Shown here piece after piece: positions 8,500-17,043 of a stretch of 64,000 bases of DNA. Position 1 is the first letter of the stretch. Each line of letters starts with the position of its first letter. A program made the position numbers and the translations under genes. Source of the DNA: Hyphomicrobiales bacterium (GTDB taxonomy: Bacteria; Pseudomonadota; Alphaproteobacteria; Rhizobiales; JACESI01); the NCBI GenBank assembly GCA_039989895.1, contig JBDXGY010000005.1, positions 124,001 through 188,000 on the forward strand. The letters are read 5' to 3'. The notes under the pieces are model-generated. The model saw only the letters and a list, made by a program, of their open reading frames with translations. It searched no databases and was not told where the DNA came from.

Positions 8500-9929
8500 T
8501 ACTTCCCTGCCTCTTCCCAGTAACCGCCAAAAATCTCATCAAGGCTCGGCTCATTGGCCGGAATAGCGCGAACGACTTTTGTGATGTTCATCAGGTGTTG
8601 GTGGTTGAAGTTATCATCGATGGAATTTCCACCCCATGAGCCACAGCCCATGGAAAGTGAAAATGGCATGCCGTTATCAAACGATCCACCGGTTGCAAAG
8701 CTATGCGCCTGATTGACGATAACACGGCATGTAGGCATATCATGACCAAGCGCGACTGCACGTTCATCATTCGATGAATGCAGACCAATGGAATGCCCCG
8801 CACCTTGGTGCGCCAATATAGTTGTTGCAAGTTCACGGGCAGCATTGAAATCACTGACACGGTAAACGGTCGCGACAAGAGAGAGCTTTTCTCCAGATTC
8901 AGGAAAATTCGGCCCCACTCCTTCTCCCTCAATCATCAAGAACTTTGCGGTTTGCGGATTACTCACTTCTATGTCCGCCACCGCAATCACCTTATCGATG
9001 TCTTGCGCCAGCATATCTCTGTTGAGATGACCGCTACCAAATAAAGCATGTTTGAGTTTACTGTCATTGGCACGATCCAAGAGCCTGCCGCCCTCAGCAT
9101 CAAGCGCTACCATCAGATCGTCAAATATCGCATCAACAACGACAATCGCATTTTCTGACGAACAAGAAGTGGAGTTATCAAATGTTTTTGAGGCCGTGAT
9201 TTTTCTGGCAGCCTCATTGAGGTCTGCTGTCTCGTCAACGATGACCATCACATTACCAGCACCAACACCGATGGCCGGTGTGCCAGATGAATAGGCGCGG
9301 TGAACATTGTTTTGACTACCAGTCACCACCAACACGTCTACAGTTTCCATAAGACGCTGGGCGCGAATTTTGGATACAGGCGCGGGTATCATTTGCACAA
9401 GATCGCGGTCAATGCCGACCTTGTCAAATTCGGCATGGATGTAGCCCAGCAACTTTTCGCAAACGTTGACCCCTTTGGGTGAGGGCGAAAGAATGATGGC
9501 GTTTCCGCACTTTAGAGAGTTCACGACATTATTGGTGGGCGTCGCAACAGGGTTTGTTGACGGGACAACCGCACCCACCACACCCTTAGGCCGGGCAATC
9601 TCGGTGATGCCGGTTGCTGCGTCATCACTGATAATACCGCAGGTTTTTGAATGTTTGATATCTCGTAGAACGCCTAAAGTCTTACGGTGATTTTTTGTGA
9701 TTTTGTCTTTGACGTTGCCAAGGCCAGTGGTTTCAACAGCCATGGCTGCCAGCTCTTCATTGCGGCCTGGTTCCATTAATGCCCATGCAGCAGCTAGTGC
9801 TGCGCGGTCATAGCGCTCCTGATCGGCATTCTTTTCAAAAGCAGCTTGTGCTTTGCGCGCTCGCACCACTAATTCATCGACAATGATTTCGTCTGGAGAG
9901 AGATCAGTTTGAGCTAATTGTGCCGTCAT
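8499..9929 (-). CDS. sauS: Acylating aldehyde dehydrogenase, probable sulfoacetaldehyde dehydrogenase (SauS-like)
   Basis: CoA-acylating aldehyde dehydrogenase (476 aa) that would interconvert an acyl-CoA and its aldehyde using NAD(P)H. The catalytic cysteine is Cys256 in STSCSSEN, the signature of the acylating EutE/AdhE/SauS group, and the cofactor-binding region VVTGSQNNV is present. The stretch ETTGLGNVKDK with VPSTNPVATP matches my knowledge of SauS-type enzymes well. It lacks the N-terminal targeting peptide of EutE and has no alcohol dehydrogenase domain. It is transcribed after tctA-tctB-tctC, 59 nt downstream, with a stem-loop in the gap, and is coupled to the ligase. No xsc or pta gene is in the window, so the later steps would be encoded elsewhere. 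Confidence 0.72.
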   Translation of the reverse strand: MTAQLAQTDLSPDEIIVDELVVRARKAQAAFEKNADQERYDRAALAAAWALMEPGRNEELAAMAVETTGLGNVKDKITKNHRKTLGVLRDIKHSKTCGIISDDAATGITEIARPKGVVGAVVPSTNPVATPTNNVVNSLKCGNAIILSPSPKGVNVCEKLLGYIHAEFDKVGIDRDLVQMIPAPVSKIRAQRLMETVDVLVVTGSQNNVHRAYSSGTPAIGVGAGNVMVIVDETADLNEAARKITASKTFDNSTSCSSENAIVVVDAIFDDLMVALDAEGGRLLDRANDSKLKHALFGSGHLNRDMLAQDIDKVIAVADIEVSNPQTAKFLMIEGEGVGPNFPESGEKLSLVATVYRVSDFNAARELATTILAHQGAGHSIGLHSSNDERAVALGHDMPTCRVIVNQAHSFATGGSFDNGMPFSLSMGCGSWGGNSIDDNFNHQHLMNITKVVRAIPANEPSLDEIFGGYWEEAGK

Positions 9930-9950
9930 TCTTTAATATCCATTCGTTGA

Positions 9951-9982
9951 ATGTCGGGTGAGGACAATCCCTCACCCGACAT
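9951..9982 (-). promoter_or_regulatory. Perfect 13-bp stem-loop between tctC and the aldehyde dehydrogenase gene
   Basis: Arms 9951-9963 (atgtcgggtgagg) and 9970-9982 (cctcacccgacat) pair without mismatch around a 6-nt loop. It lies 6 nt after the tctC stop and 21 nt before the dehydrogenase start. No T-run follows on the coding strand, so it is not a classical terminator; it could protect the upstream transporter mRNA from 3' exonucleases or cause partial termination and so set transporter and enzyme levels apart. Confidence 0.75.
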
Positions 9983-9988
9983 AGATGG

Positions 9989-10960
9989 CTAGAGACCTTT
10001 TAAAAGCTCAGCCAAGGTTGCTTTACGTTCTGCCCACATGGCCTGAACAGCTGCGCGATCCATCACTTTCAATGGAGAGCCGCCTGCTTTCATACGTTTA
10101 GTTACACGCTTGTGACCAAACATTTTTGGAACCTGTGCGGCCAATTTGTCGATCACCTCTTGTGGGGTTCCTTTTGGCACCATCAAGCCACGGAAGTTGA
10201 CGGATGCATTATCAACATCGAGGCCACCTTCTTTAAGCGTTGGGACATCAGGCAAAAATTCTGCATTACGCTCTAGATCAGCAACACCAAGAATTTTCAC
10301 ATTACCCGCTTCGCGCGCACGGAAAGCATCAGACAGATTGTTGATACCTGCCAAAACTTCACCAGCGATCACAGCTTTCATAGCAGCAGCGCCACCCCCT
10401 TTAGTCGGGATATAAGCAAGCTTACATGCACAAGCTTTTTCGACTTGCAGGGCTGCGATGTGGTGACCCACGAATAGACCAGCACCTGATGTTGTTGTCT
10501 TGCCAGGGTTTTCTTTAGCAAAAGCAATCAAGTCAGCCATTGTGTTAAACTTGCTGTCTTTACCAACCACAACAACAGCTGGGTCGGCACCCCAGTTTGC
10601 AATAGGCTCAAACGAGTCAGCACTATATTTCACGCCGCCCTTAATGCCTTGAGCAATGAAATGCGGCACATTATACGCTGACATTGTATAGCCATCAGCT
10701 TCTGCTTCCGTTGCGAACCAGTTCCAGCCTTTGCGTCCACCAGCACCTGGTTTATTCAAGATGTAAATCGGTTGGCCAAGCATATCCTCATTGCCAGCAA
10801 CCATAGTGACGATCCGCGCTTGAAAATCAGTAGCGCCTCCTGCCCCGTATGAAACGGCAACACCTATAGGGCGATCCGGATATCCTTCTGCCAGCGCAGC
10901 AGTCACGCCAACAGCTAGAGCTGCTACAGAGAGCATTGCTGTTTTTAAAAGTTTTCTCAT
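9989..10960 (-). CDS. TTT transporter periplasmic substrate-binding protein (TctC/BUG family)
   Basis: Extracytoplasmic solute receptor of a tripartite tricarboxylate-type transporter. The ATG at 10960 is chosen over an upstream start at 10993 because GGGAGG lies a few bases before it and it begins a clean signal peptide (MRKLLKTAM..ALA, about 24 residues). The mature part has the family hallmark YPDRPIGVAVSYGAGGATD and a C-terminal Venus-flytrap architecture of about 300 residues. BUG proteins bind carboxylates such as citrate, tartrate or aromatic acids, so a sulfonated carboxylate is conceivable. It follows tctB by 49 nt. Confidence 0.88.
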   Translation of the reverse strand: MRKLLKTAMLSVAALAVGVTAALAEGYPDRPIGVAVSYGAGGATDFQARIVTMVAGNEDMLGQPIYILNKPGAGGRKGWNWFATEAEADGYTMSAYNVPHFIAQGIKGGVKYSADSFEPIANWGADPAVVVVGKDSKFNTMADLIAFAKENPGKTTTSGAGLFVGHHIAALQVEKACACKLAYIPTKGGGAAAMKAVIAGEVLAGINNLSDAFRAREAGNVKILGVADLERNAEFLPDVPTLKEGGLDVDNASVNFRGLMVPKGTPQEVIDKLAAQVPKMFGHKRVTKRMKAGGSPLKVMDRAAVQAMWAERKATLAELLKGL

Positions 10961-11009
10961 TATTACTTCCTCCCAATAATCATAGTTTCTCATGGTGAAT
11001 CATGAGAAA

Positions 11010-11471
11010 TCAGATAAAAATACCTCTTGGCGTCTGAACCTGTAAGGTCAGAGCAAAGAGACCATAAATGACAGCCATAAAGACTGCCGTTATCATAATC
11101 CGTTTAAACCAGTCTTTAATGCTGGAAATTGGCACAGGATCATAAAACGAATAAACAGCAAAAAAGACAAGCGTTGAGCTAACATAAAAACCCAGCTCTT
11201 TTGCTGCGAAAAACACATAAATCAAGACAATAATAAGGCCCGGCGCTATTTTCAGCATGGTGTCAAAGGATAGCCCCCCACCTACACGAGACATACCCGC
11301 ACCCGCCCTGATCAAATTCCACAAGGCAAGAATAATAAATGCGACCGATATCACGCGCGGAAACAGAAATGACTCAACCGGTTGTTGGGTAAAACTCAGC
11401 CATGTAACAACGGCTGCAAGCAGAAAGACCAGACCAGCTGGAATGATATGCTGAAGGCGAGAGATGGTCAT
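11010..11471 (-). CDS. TTT transporter small membrane subunit (TctB family)
   Basis: Small integral membrane component (153 aa) with four predicted helices, the usual size and topology of TctB. It partners the large TctA subunit and the periplasmic receptor in cation-driven uptake of carboxylates. The start overlaps the tctA stop by 4 nt, implying translational coupling and fixed stoichiometry. TctB proteins vary widely in sequence; the assignment rests on size, topology and position. Confidence 0.85.
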   Translation of the reverse strand: MTISRLQHIIPAGLVFLLAAVVTWLSFTQQPVESFLFPRVISVAFIILALWNLIRAGAGMSRVGGGLSFDTMLKIAPGLIIVLIYVFFAAKELGFYVSSTLVFFAVYSFYDPVPISSIKDWFKRIMITAVFMAVIYGLFALTLQVQTPRGIFI

Positions 11472-12991
11472 TCCGCGCCCTCCATAGTGACAGCTTGTTT
11501 TTGAGTTTGCTTGCCTTGCAGCATATTAGTCCAGAAGGAATAAGCAACTGAGGCAACGACAAGTCCAATTAAAACAATATTGAGGGAACCAGTGAAGAAA
11601 TAGACCCATGGACCATCTTGCGCTGCTGCAATCAATGAACCATTGGTGAAATAGTCTCCCGCAATGGGGCCAAGAATAAGACCGAGGACTAGTGGTGCCG
11701 CTGAAAAACCAAATCTTTCAAGTACGAACATACCAACACCCAACGCCAGCATGATGTGTACATCGCCCATCGATTGCTGCACGGAGTAAGAACCAAAAAC
11801 GGCAAGCACCATCACGCCTGCGGCCATGATGGGAATGGGTGCCTTAGCAATACGTGCGGCCCATGCGGCGGTATAAATACCAAAAATCACCATCAAAACC
11901 TGACCAATCAACATGGAGTTGATGAAAGTCCAAACCACCTCTGGATGCTTCTCGAAGATATCTGAACCAGGGAAAATGCCATGGATCAACAAACCACCCA
12001 AGAGAACAGCAGCGGTTGGGCTTCCTGGGATCGAGAGTGTTAGTAAAGGAACAAGCGAGGGGCCGACCATCGCGTTGTTAGCCGATTCTGCAGCAATAAG
12101 GCCTTCTGGGTGACCTGTGCCAAATTTCTCTTTTTCAGGTGAAAACTTCCTAGACTGATCATAAGCAACAAGACCGGCAATCTGCCCACCGACACCTGGT
12201 ATCAAACCAACAATAGAGCCGACGATTGTTCCGATGGTAAGAGGGCGCGGGGAACGCGTCATCTCACGCACTGAATCCATTACTGCATGCTTTGGAACTT
12301 TGATAGCCTCGACTTTCTCTTTATTGCGTCCCTTGGAAAGCATTTCCATCACTTGGGGAATAGCAAAAAGACCAATCAGGGCCGGTATAATATGAATGCC
12401 GCCGGTTAGTGCATCTGCGAATATGAAGCGCTCAGTTCCTTGAATTTCATCATAGCCGATCATTGAAAGCCAAAGACCGATGCAGCCGGACAACAATCCT
12501 TTTACAAAGGATTTTGAATCGAGCGAGCCGATCACGGTGACACCCAATATAGCAATCCAAAACAGATGCGACGGTCCAAATTTTAGTGCCCACTCGGCGA
12601 GCACAGGTGTTAGAAAGATTAACAGCAGAACACCAATAACACCGCCAATGCCGGACGATAAAAAAGACAAATGCAGTGCCCGTGCACCTTCATTGTTTTT
12701 GGCCATGGCATTACCATCGAGCGCCGTTGCTATATTGGCTGGCGCTCCAGGAATTTTAAGTAATATGGCACTGACCGCACCACCCGCTACTGTGGATGTA
12801 TAGGCGGCACCAAGTAGAATAAGACCCTGTGTTGGGGTGAGATGGAATGTAAAGGGAATTAGCAACGCAACTGCCATCGTCGGGGATAACCCCGGTGTGG
12901 CCCCTAATATTAAACCGCCGATTGTGCCCCCCAACAACAACATCAGCGATATAGGTTCGAATACGCCACCAAAATACCCAAGAAATTCCAT
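11468..12991 (-). CDS. TTT transporter large membrane subunit (TctA family)
   Basis: Large transmembrane permease (507 aa, about 12 helices). The N-terminal GGTIGGLILGATPGLSPTMA and the internal PGVGGQIAGLVAYDQSRKFS are the conserved glycine/proline signatures of TctA. It is the first gene of the five-gene operon tctA-tctB-tctC-aldehyde dehydrogenase-ligase, with GGGAGGAG 11 nt before the ATG. The promoter must lie in the 140-bp gap shared with the divergent LacI-type gene, where an operator-like palindrome is seen. It would import the substrate that the ligase then activates. Confidence 0.92.
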   Translation of the reverse strand: MEFLGYFGGVFEPISLMLLLGGTIGGLILGATPGLSPTMAVALLIPFTFHLTPTQGLILLGAAYTSTVAGGAVSAILLKIPGAPANIATALDGNAMAKNNEGARALHLSFLSSGIGGVIGVLLLIFLTPVLAEWALKFGPSHLFWIAILGVTVIGSLDSKSFVKGLLSGCIGLWLSMIGYDEIQGTERFIFADALTGGIHIIPALIGLFAIPQVMEMLSKGRNKEKVEAIKVPKHAVMDSVREMTRSPRPLTIGTIVGSIVGLIPGVGGQIAGLVAYDQSRKFSPEKEKFGTGHPEGLIAAESANNAMVGPSLVPLLTLSIPGSPTAAVLLGGLLIHGIFPGSDIFEKHPEVVWTFINSMLIGQVLMVIFGIYTAAWAARIAKAPIPIMAAGVMVLAVFGSYSVQQSMGDVHIMLALGVGMFVLERFGFSAAPLVLGLILGPIAGDYFTNGSLIAAAQDGPWVYFFTGSLNIVLIGLVVASVAYSFWTNMLQGKQTQKQAVTMEGAE

Positions 12992-13075
12992 GTTTCTTTA
13001 TGCTCCTCCCAAAGCGATGCAACAGGGAACATACGCTCACCTCCAACATGCTCAACTTTATCCAATGAAAATAAG

Positions 13076-13093
13076 AATGCAAACGTTTTCATT
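13076..13093. promoter_or_regulatory. LacI/GalR-type operator candidate
   Basis: The 18-bp element aatgcaaacgttttcatt is palindromic at 8 of its 9 base pairs and is centred on CG with the AACGTT core typical of LacI/GalR operators. It lies between tctA (start 12991) and the LacI-type gene (start 13132), so the regulator could control both the catabolic operon and itself. Confidence 0.65.
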
Positions 13094-13131
13094 ATGAGGT
13101 ATGATAAGAAAATACAAGAAGAAAATTATAA

Positions 13132-14178
13132 GTGGATGCTCTAATGAGACGGACGAGATCCCGCAAAGGGGCGCCTGGCATAGTAGAGGTTGCAAGACGC
13201 GCAGCAGTATCGCCCGCCACAGTGTCTCGATATTTCAATTCACCTGATATTGTTAAATCAGCAACAAGGCTCCGCATCGAAAAAGCAGCAGAAGACCTTG
13301 GCTATATTCGTGACAGAGTGGCAGGCAGTCTGCATAATCGGTTTTCCGGCACAATTGGTTTGGTCGTGCCCACAATCGATAATGCTATTTTTGCCGAACT
13401 CATACAGGCTTTCTCTGCTCGGCTGAGGCTCCATGACCGCATCATGCTGATTGCGGCTCACGGATATGATCTATCATTGGAAGTGGCCATCATTCGCTCA
13501 CTACTTGAACGCAGAATTGACGGTATCGCGATGATCGGTCTTGAACATAATCAAGCCTCGCTTGAAATGCTGAGCACAAGGCATGTTCCTGTTCTAGCGG
13601 CATGGAATTACCGCGCCGATTCATTCATACCGTGCGTTGGAGCCGATAATTATGATGCAGGGTTTAAGGTCGCTCGTTATCTGGTTCAACGCGGGCATGA
13701 AGATATAGCGCTTTTATTCCCCCCTACCCGTTCAAACGACCGCGCCCATGATCGCTTTCAAGGCGCACTGGCGGGGCTCAATAAATCAGAACAGGAGCTA
13801 AGCCCTGACCGATTAATTGCAACCAATTATGATATTGGGTTTGCAAAGAAAGCTGTGATTAAGCTTTTGCAAGAAAACCCGCCAAGCGCACTCGTTTGCG
13901 GCAATGATATTATTGCGCAAGGCGCCATCTATGCCTGCCAGGTTTTAGGCCTTCATATTCCTGATGACATTTCAATTATTGGTATCGGTGATTTTACAGG
14001 ATCAGCTCATATGGAGCCAGGCCTGACAACGCTCCGATTACCGGCGCGTCGTATCGGAGAGATAGCCGCTGACCAGCTTTGCGGCTTAGGCAGACAGATA
14101 CAGTCTGATGAACCACAACGCACGTTACTACCAGCACGATTGGTAGAGCGCGGGTCTGTAGGCATATATAAACTTTAA
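13132..14178 (+). CDS. LacI-family transcriptional regulator of the TTT/SauST-like operon
   Basis: 348-aa regulator: an N-terminal helix-turn-helix (VEVARRAAVSPATVSRYFN, about residues 18-36) with the hinge helix region that recognises the central CG step, then a periplasmic-binding-protein-like effector domain (from about residue 70). The start is GTG at 13132; an ATG at 13144 is a credible alternative that still keeps the HTH intact. Divergent placement next to tctA, with a palindromic AACGTT-core site between them, suggests local control in response to the transported substrate or its product. Known sulfoacetate clusters also carry a dedicated regulator (SauR). Repressor or activator function cannot be read from the sequence. 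Confidence 0.88.
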   Translation: MDALMRRTRSRKGAPGIVEVARRAAVSPATVSRYFNSPDIVKSATRLRIEKAAEDLGYIRDRVAGSLHNRFSGTIGLVVPTIDNAIFAELIQAFSARLRLHDRIMLIAAHGYDLSLEVAIIRSLLERRIDGIAMIGLEHNQASLEMLSTRHVPVLAAWNYRADSFIPCVGADNYDAGFKVARYLVQRGHEDIALLFPPTRSNDRAHDRFQGALAGLNKSEQELSPDRLIATNYDIGFAKKAVIKLLQENPPSALVCGNDIIAQGAIYACQVLGLHIPDDISIIGIGDFTGSAHMEPGLTTLRLPARRIGEIAADQLCGLGRQIQSDEPQRTLLPARLVERGSVGIYKL

Positions 14179-14351
14179 GATTTATCTATCTGAAAAAATA
14201 ATTGGGAAGGCCTGCTGAGGGGCATAACAACAAGACCTTCCCGTATAGAGGCCAGGGTATAACCTCTGCCATTAATATGTGAATTATACCGCTTAACATC
14301 AATAAACGCTTTATCACTAACGCGTGTAGAGGAATAAGCAGCCTCGAAATA

Positions 14352-14381
14352 AAAAAGCCGGCGTCAGAACACCGGCTTTTT
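14352..14381 (-). terminator. Rho-independent terminator downstream of pnp
   Basis: Arms aaaaagccgg (14352-14361) and ccggcttttt (14372-14381) form a 10-bp stem with T-runs on both sides, placed 21 bp after the pnp stop. It could also stop transcripts arriving from the plus-strand LacI-type gene. Confidence 0.85.
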
Positions 14382-14402
14382 CAAAATCATATGAGAAGTA
14401 AA

Positions 14403-16520
14403 TTAGCCTTCTTTTTTAATTTCTTCACCTGTTGCTTGGTCAACAACCTTCATGGACAAGCGCACTTTTCCGCGCTCATCAAAGCCCATGAGCTTCACTT
14501 TCACTTTGTCGCCTTCTTTAACAACATCCGTTGTTTTTTCAGGACGACCATCGGTGAGCTGTGAAATATGAACAAGGCCATCTTTCGGGCCGAAGAAATT
14601 AACAAAAGCACCAAAATCGACTGTTTTAACAACTGTACCTTCGTAGATTTCACCCACTTCAGGTTCGCTCGTGATTGATTTAATCCATGTTATAGCGGCG
14701 TCAATGGCTTTTCCATCGGAAGAGGCAATTTTCACGGTTCCATCATCTTCGATATTCACTTTTGCGCCGGTTTTTTCGACGATCTCGCGAATAACCTTAC
14801 CGCCTGTACCGATCACGTCACGGATTTTATCGGTTGGGATTTTCAACATCTCAATGCGTGGTGCAAATTCACCAACGCTATCGCGTGATGAGGAAAGTGC
14901 TTCAGTCATGCACTCAAGAATATGCAAGCGACCGCCTTTGGCTTGGTCAAGTGCTACCTGCATGATCTCTTCTGTGATGCCATCAATTTTGATGTCCATC
15001 TGCAAAGATGTGATGCCGTCTTCAGTACCAGCTACTTTAAAGTCCATATCACCAAGGTGATCTTCATCACCTAAGATATCAGACAAAACAGCGTAGTCGT
15101 CGCCTTCTTTGATAAGACCCATTGCAATACCTGCAACCGGTTTTTTCAAAGGAACACCCGCATCCATCAACGCCAAGGATGTGCCGCAAACGGACGCCAT
15201 GGACGATGAACCATTTGATTCAGTGATCTCAGACACAACACGCAATGTGTATGGGAACTCGTGATGTTCAGGAAGCATTGGGTGGATTGCACGCCATGCA
15301 AGCTTGCCGTGACCAATCTCACGACGGCCTGGAGAGCCTGTGCGGCCTGTTTCGCCGACCGAGAATGGAGGGAAGTTGTAATGCAAAAGGAAGTTTTCTT
15401 TGCGTGTACCTTCCAGCGCATCAATGAACTGCTCGTCATCAGCTGTACCTAGAGTGGCCACAACAAATGCCTGTGTTTCACCACGGGTGAAAATCGCAGA
15501 ACCGTGGGTGCGAGGCAAAACGCCTACTTCAGATTCAATTTGTCTAACAGTCGACAAATCGCGACCATCGATGCGTGATTTTGTTTTCAAGATATTACCG
15601 CGAACAACTGAGCCTTCGACTTTCTTGAACAGATCGCCAAGGAGAACCTTGTCTGGCGCGTCTTCGGCATCAGCAGGAGCCAATGTTTCCATCACCGTTG
15701 CTTTCACCGCATCAACAGCGTCTTTACGCTCCATTTTTGTGGTGATCTTATAAGCTTCCGTCAGGCCTTTTTCTGCAAGGCCCATAACTTTAGAGGCCAG
15801 CTCAGAGTGATCTTCAACGATCAATTCACGCGGGGCTTTAGCCGCTTTTTCAGCCAAATCAATAATAGCCTGAATAACAGGTTGGAATTCTTTTTGACCG
15901 AAGCTCACTGCACCAAGCATGGTTGCTTCGTCCAGTTCTTGTGCTTCTGATTCAACCATCAACACAGCATCTGATGTGCCGGCAACGATCAAATCAAGGT
16001 TTGTGTCTTCCATCTCATCAAGAGTAGGGTTCAACACATATTCGCCGTCAATCATACCAATACGCGCACCACCAATTGGGCCCATGAAAGGAACACCGGA
16101 AATGGTCAATGCTGCAGAAGCCGCGACTAATGCCACGATATCAGGATTGTTTTCCAGATCATGCGACATAACACTCAAAATAATCTGCGTGTCACATTTA
16201 AAGCCTTCCGCGAAAAGCGGACGGATTGGACGATCGATCAAACGAGATGTCAGTGTTTCGTTCTCGCTTGGGCGGCCTTCGCGTTTAAAGAAACCACCAG
16301 GAATTTTACCAGCTGCATATGTTTTTTCTTGATAGTTTACTGTCAGCGGGAAAAAGTCTTGGCCGGGCTTTGGCTTTTTGGCTGCAACGATGGTTGCAAG
16401 CACTGTTGTGTCACCATATGTCGCCAAAACAGCGCCATCGGCTTGACGGGCAACTTTACCCGTCTCTAATTTGAGCGGACGACCGCCCCATTCTATTTCT
16501 ACTTCGTGGATATCAAACAA
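14403..16520 (-). CDS. pnp: Polyribonucleotide nucleotidyltransferase (PNPase)
   Basis: Phosphorolytic 3'-5' exoribonuclease and degradosome component. Domain order: RNase PH 1, alpha-helical linker, RNase PH 2, KH ([15 protein letters not shown]) and C-terminal S1 ([18 protein letters not shown]). The family normally begins MFDI..EIEWGG; here the equivalent [13 protein letters not shown] begins with TTG at 16520, preceded by GAGGA at 7-nt spacing, so I place the start there. In-frame ATG codons at 16538 and 16559 would add 6 or 13 residues and are weaker by ribosome site or conservation. It ends the rimP-nusA-infB-rpsO-pnp operon. Stem-loops in the rpsO-pnp gap may serve RNase III/PNPase autoregulation as known in E. 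coli. Confidence 0.95.
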   Translation of the reverse strand: MFDIHEVEIEWGGRPLKLETGKVARQADGAVLATYGDTTVLATIVAAKKPKPGQDFFPLTVNYQEKTYAAGKIPGGFFKREGRPSENETLTSRLIDRPIRPLFAEGFKCDTQIILSVMSHDLENNPDIVALVAASAALTISGVPFMGPIGGARIGMIDGEYVLNPTLDEMEDTNLDLIVAGTSDAVLMVESEAQELDEATMLGAVSFGQKEFQPVIQAIIDLAEKAAKAPRELIVEDHSELASKVMGLAEKGLTEAYKITTKMERKDAVDAVKATVMETLAPADAEDAPDKVLLGDLFKKVEGSVVRGNILKTKSRIDGRDLSTVRQIESEVGVLPRTHGSAIFTRGETQAFVVATLGTADDEQFIDALEGTRKENFLLHYNFPPFSVGETGRTGSPGRREIGHGKLAWRAIHPMLPEHHEFPYTLRVVSEITESNGSSSMASVCGTSLALMDAGVPLKKPVAGIAMGLIKEGDDYAVLSDILGDEDHLGDMDFKVAGTEDGITSLQMDIKIDGITEEIMQVALDQAKGGRLHILECMTEALSSSRDSVGEFAPRIEMLKIPTDKIRDVIGTGGKVIREIVEKTGAKVNIEDDGTVKIASSDGKAIDAAITWIKSITSEPEVGEIYEGTVVKTVDFGAFVNFFGPKDGLVHISQLTDGRPEKTTDVVKEGDKVKVKLMGFDERGKVRLSMKVVDQATGEEIKKEG

Positions 16521-16574
16521 CTTCTTGTCCTCATACATATCCCCCTGCACAACCCTCATGGTCAGCTTGGGGTT

Positions 16575-16590
16575 TGCGTATCGTTACGCA
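16575..16590 (-). promoter_or_regulatory. Short stem-loop in the pnp leader
   Basis: tgcgta (16575-16580) pairs perfectly with tacgca (16585-16590) around a 4-nt loop, 15 nt before the first possible pnp start. It may influence pnp translation or processing; this is inference from position. Confidence 0.35.
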
Positions 16591-16687
16591 ATTTTAAAGT
16601 GGTGCGGCATGTCATGGACAAGACAACGAGGGGCTTTGATTGGGTAAAGCCGCTGGCAATCCTGCCATGAGCATGTCCGCATAATGT

Positions 16688-16710
16688 GGCAGACTGTAAA
16701 ACAGACCGCC
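16688..16710 (-). promoter_or_regulatory. Stem-loop between rpsO and pnp
   Basis: ggcagactgt (16688-16697) and acagaccgcc (16701-16710) form 9 of 10 pairs including a G-T, with a 3-nt loop. It has no T-run and lies 43 nt after the rpsO stop. In E. coli this interval carries the RNase III processing stem that controls pnp mRNA stability; a similar role is plausible here. Confidence 0.45.
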
Positions 16711-16752
16711 GATAGAGTGGTGACACTCATAGAGCGCCACCATAATCTTGTG

Positions 16753-17022
16753 TTAGCGACGCAGGCCGAGACTTTTAATCAAGGCAGCATAACGTGCTTC
16801 ATCTATTTTCTTCAAATAGTCGAGCAAACGACGACGCTGGCTCACCATCTTCAAAAGGCCGCGACGGGAGTGATTGTCTTTGCCGTGCTCTTTAAAATGA
16901 TCTGTGAGATTTACAATCCGCTCTGTGAGAATAGAAACCTGTACTTCCGGTGAGCCTGTGTCACCTTCTTTGGTTGCGTATTCCTTGATAAGCTCTTGCT
17001 TCCGTTCTGCAGTAATCGACAT
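16753..17022 (-). CDS. rpsO: 30S ribosomal protein S15
   Basis: 89-aa primary 16S rRNA-binding protein of the small subunit platform, the exact family length. The conserved start [29 protein letters not shown] and the later [22 protein letters not shown] are unmistakable (quoted here in parts: [25 protein letters not shown]). It is 21 nt after truB and upstream of pnp, the widely conserved order. S15 often represses its own mRNA by binding a leader structure; the short truB-rpsO gap leaves room only for a small one. Confidence 0.97.
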   Translation of the reverse strand: MSITAERKQELIKEYATKEGDTGSPEVQVSILTERIVNLTDHFKEHGKDNHSRRGLLKMVSQRRRLLDYLKKIDEARYAALIKSLGLRR

Positions 17023-17043
17023 CGGGTACTCCTTTGTTGACCC

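Noticed and set aside
14204-14242. Inverted repeat gggaagg...ccttccc after the LacI-type gene
   Set aside because: Only 7 bp arms with a 25-nt loop and no T-run; too weak to call a terminator.
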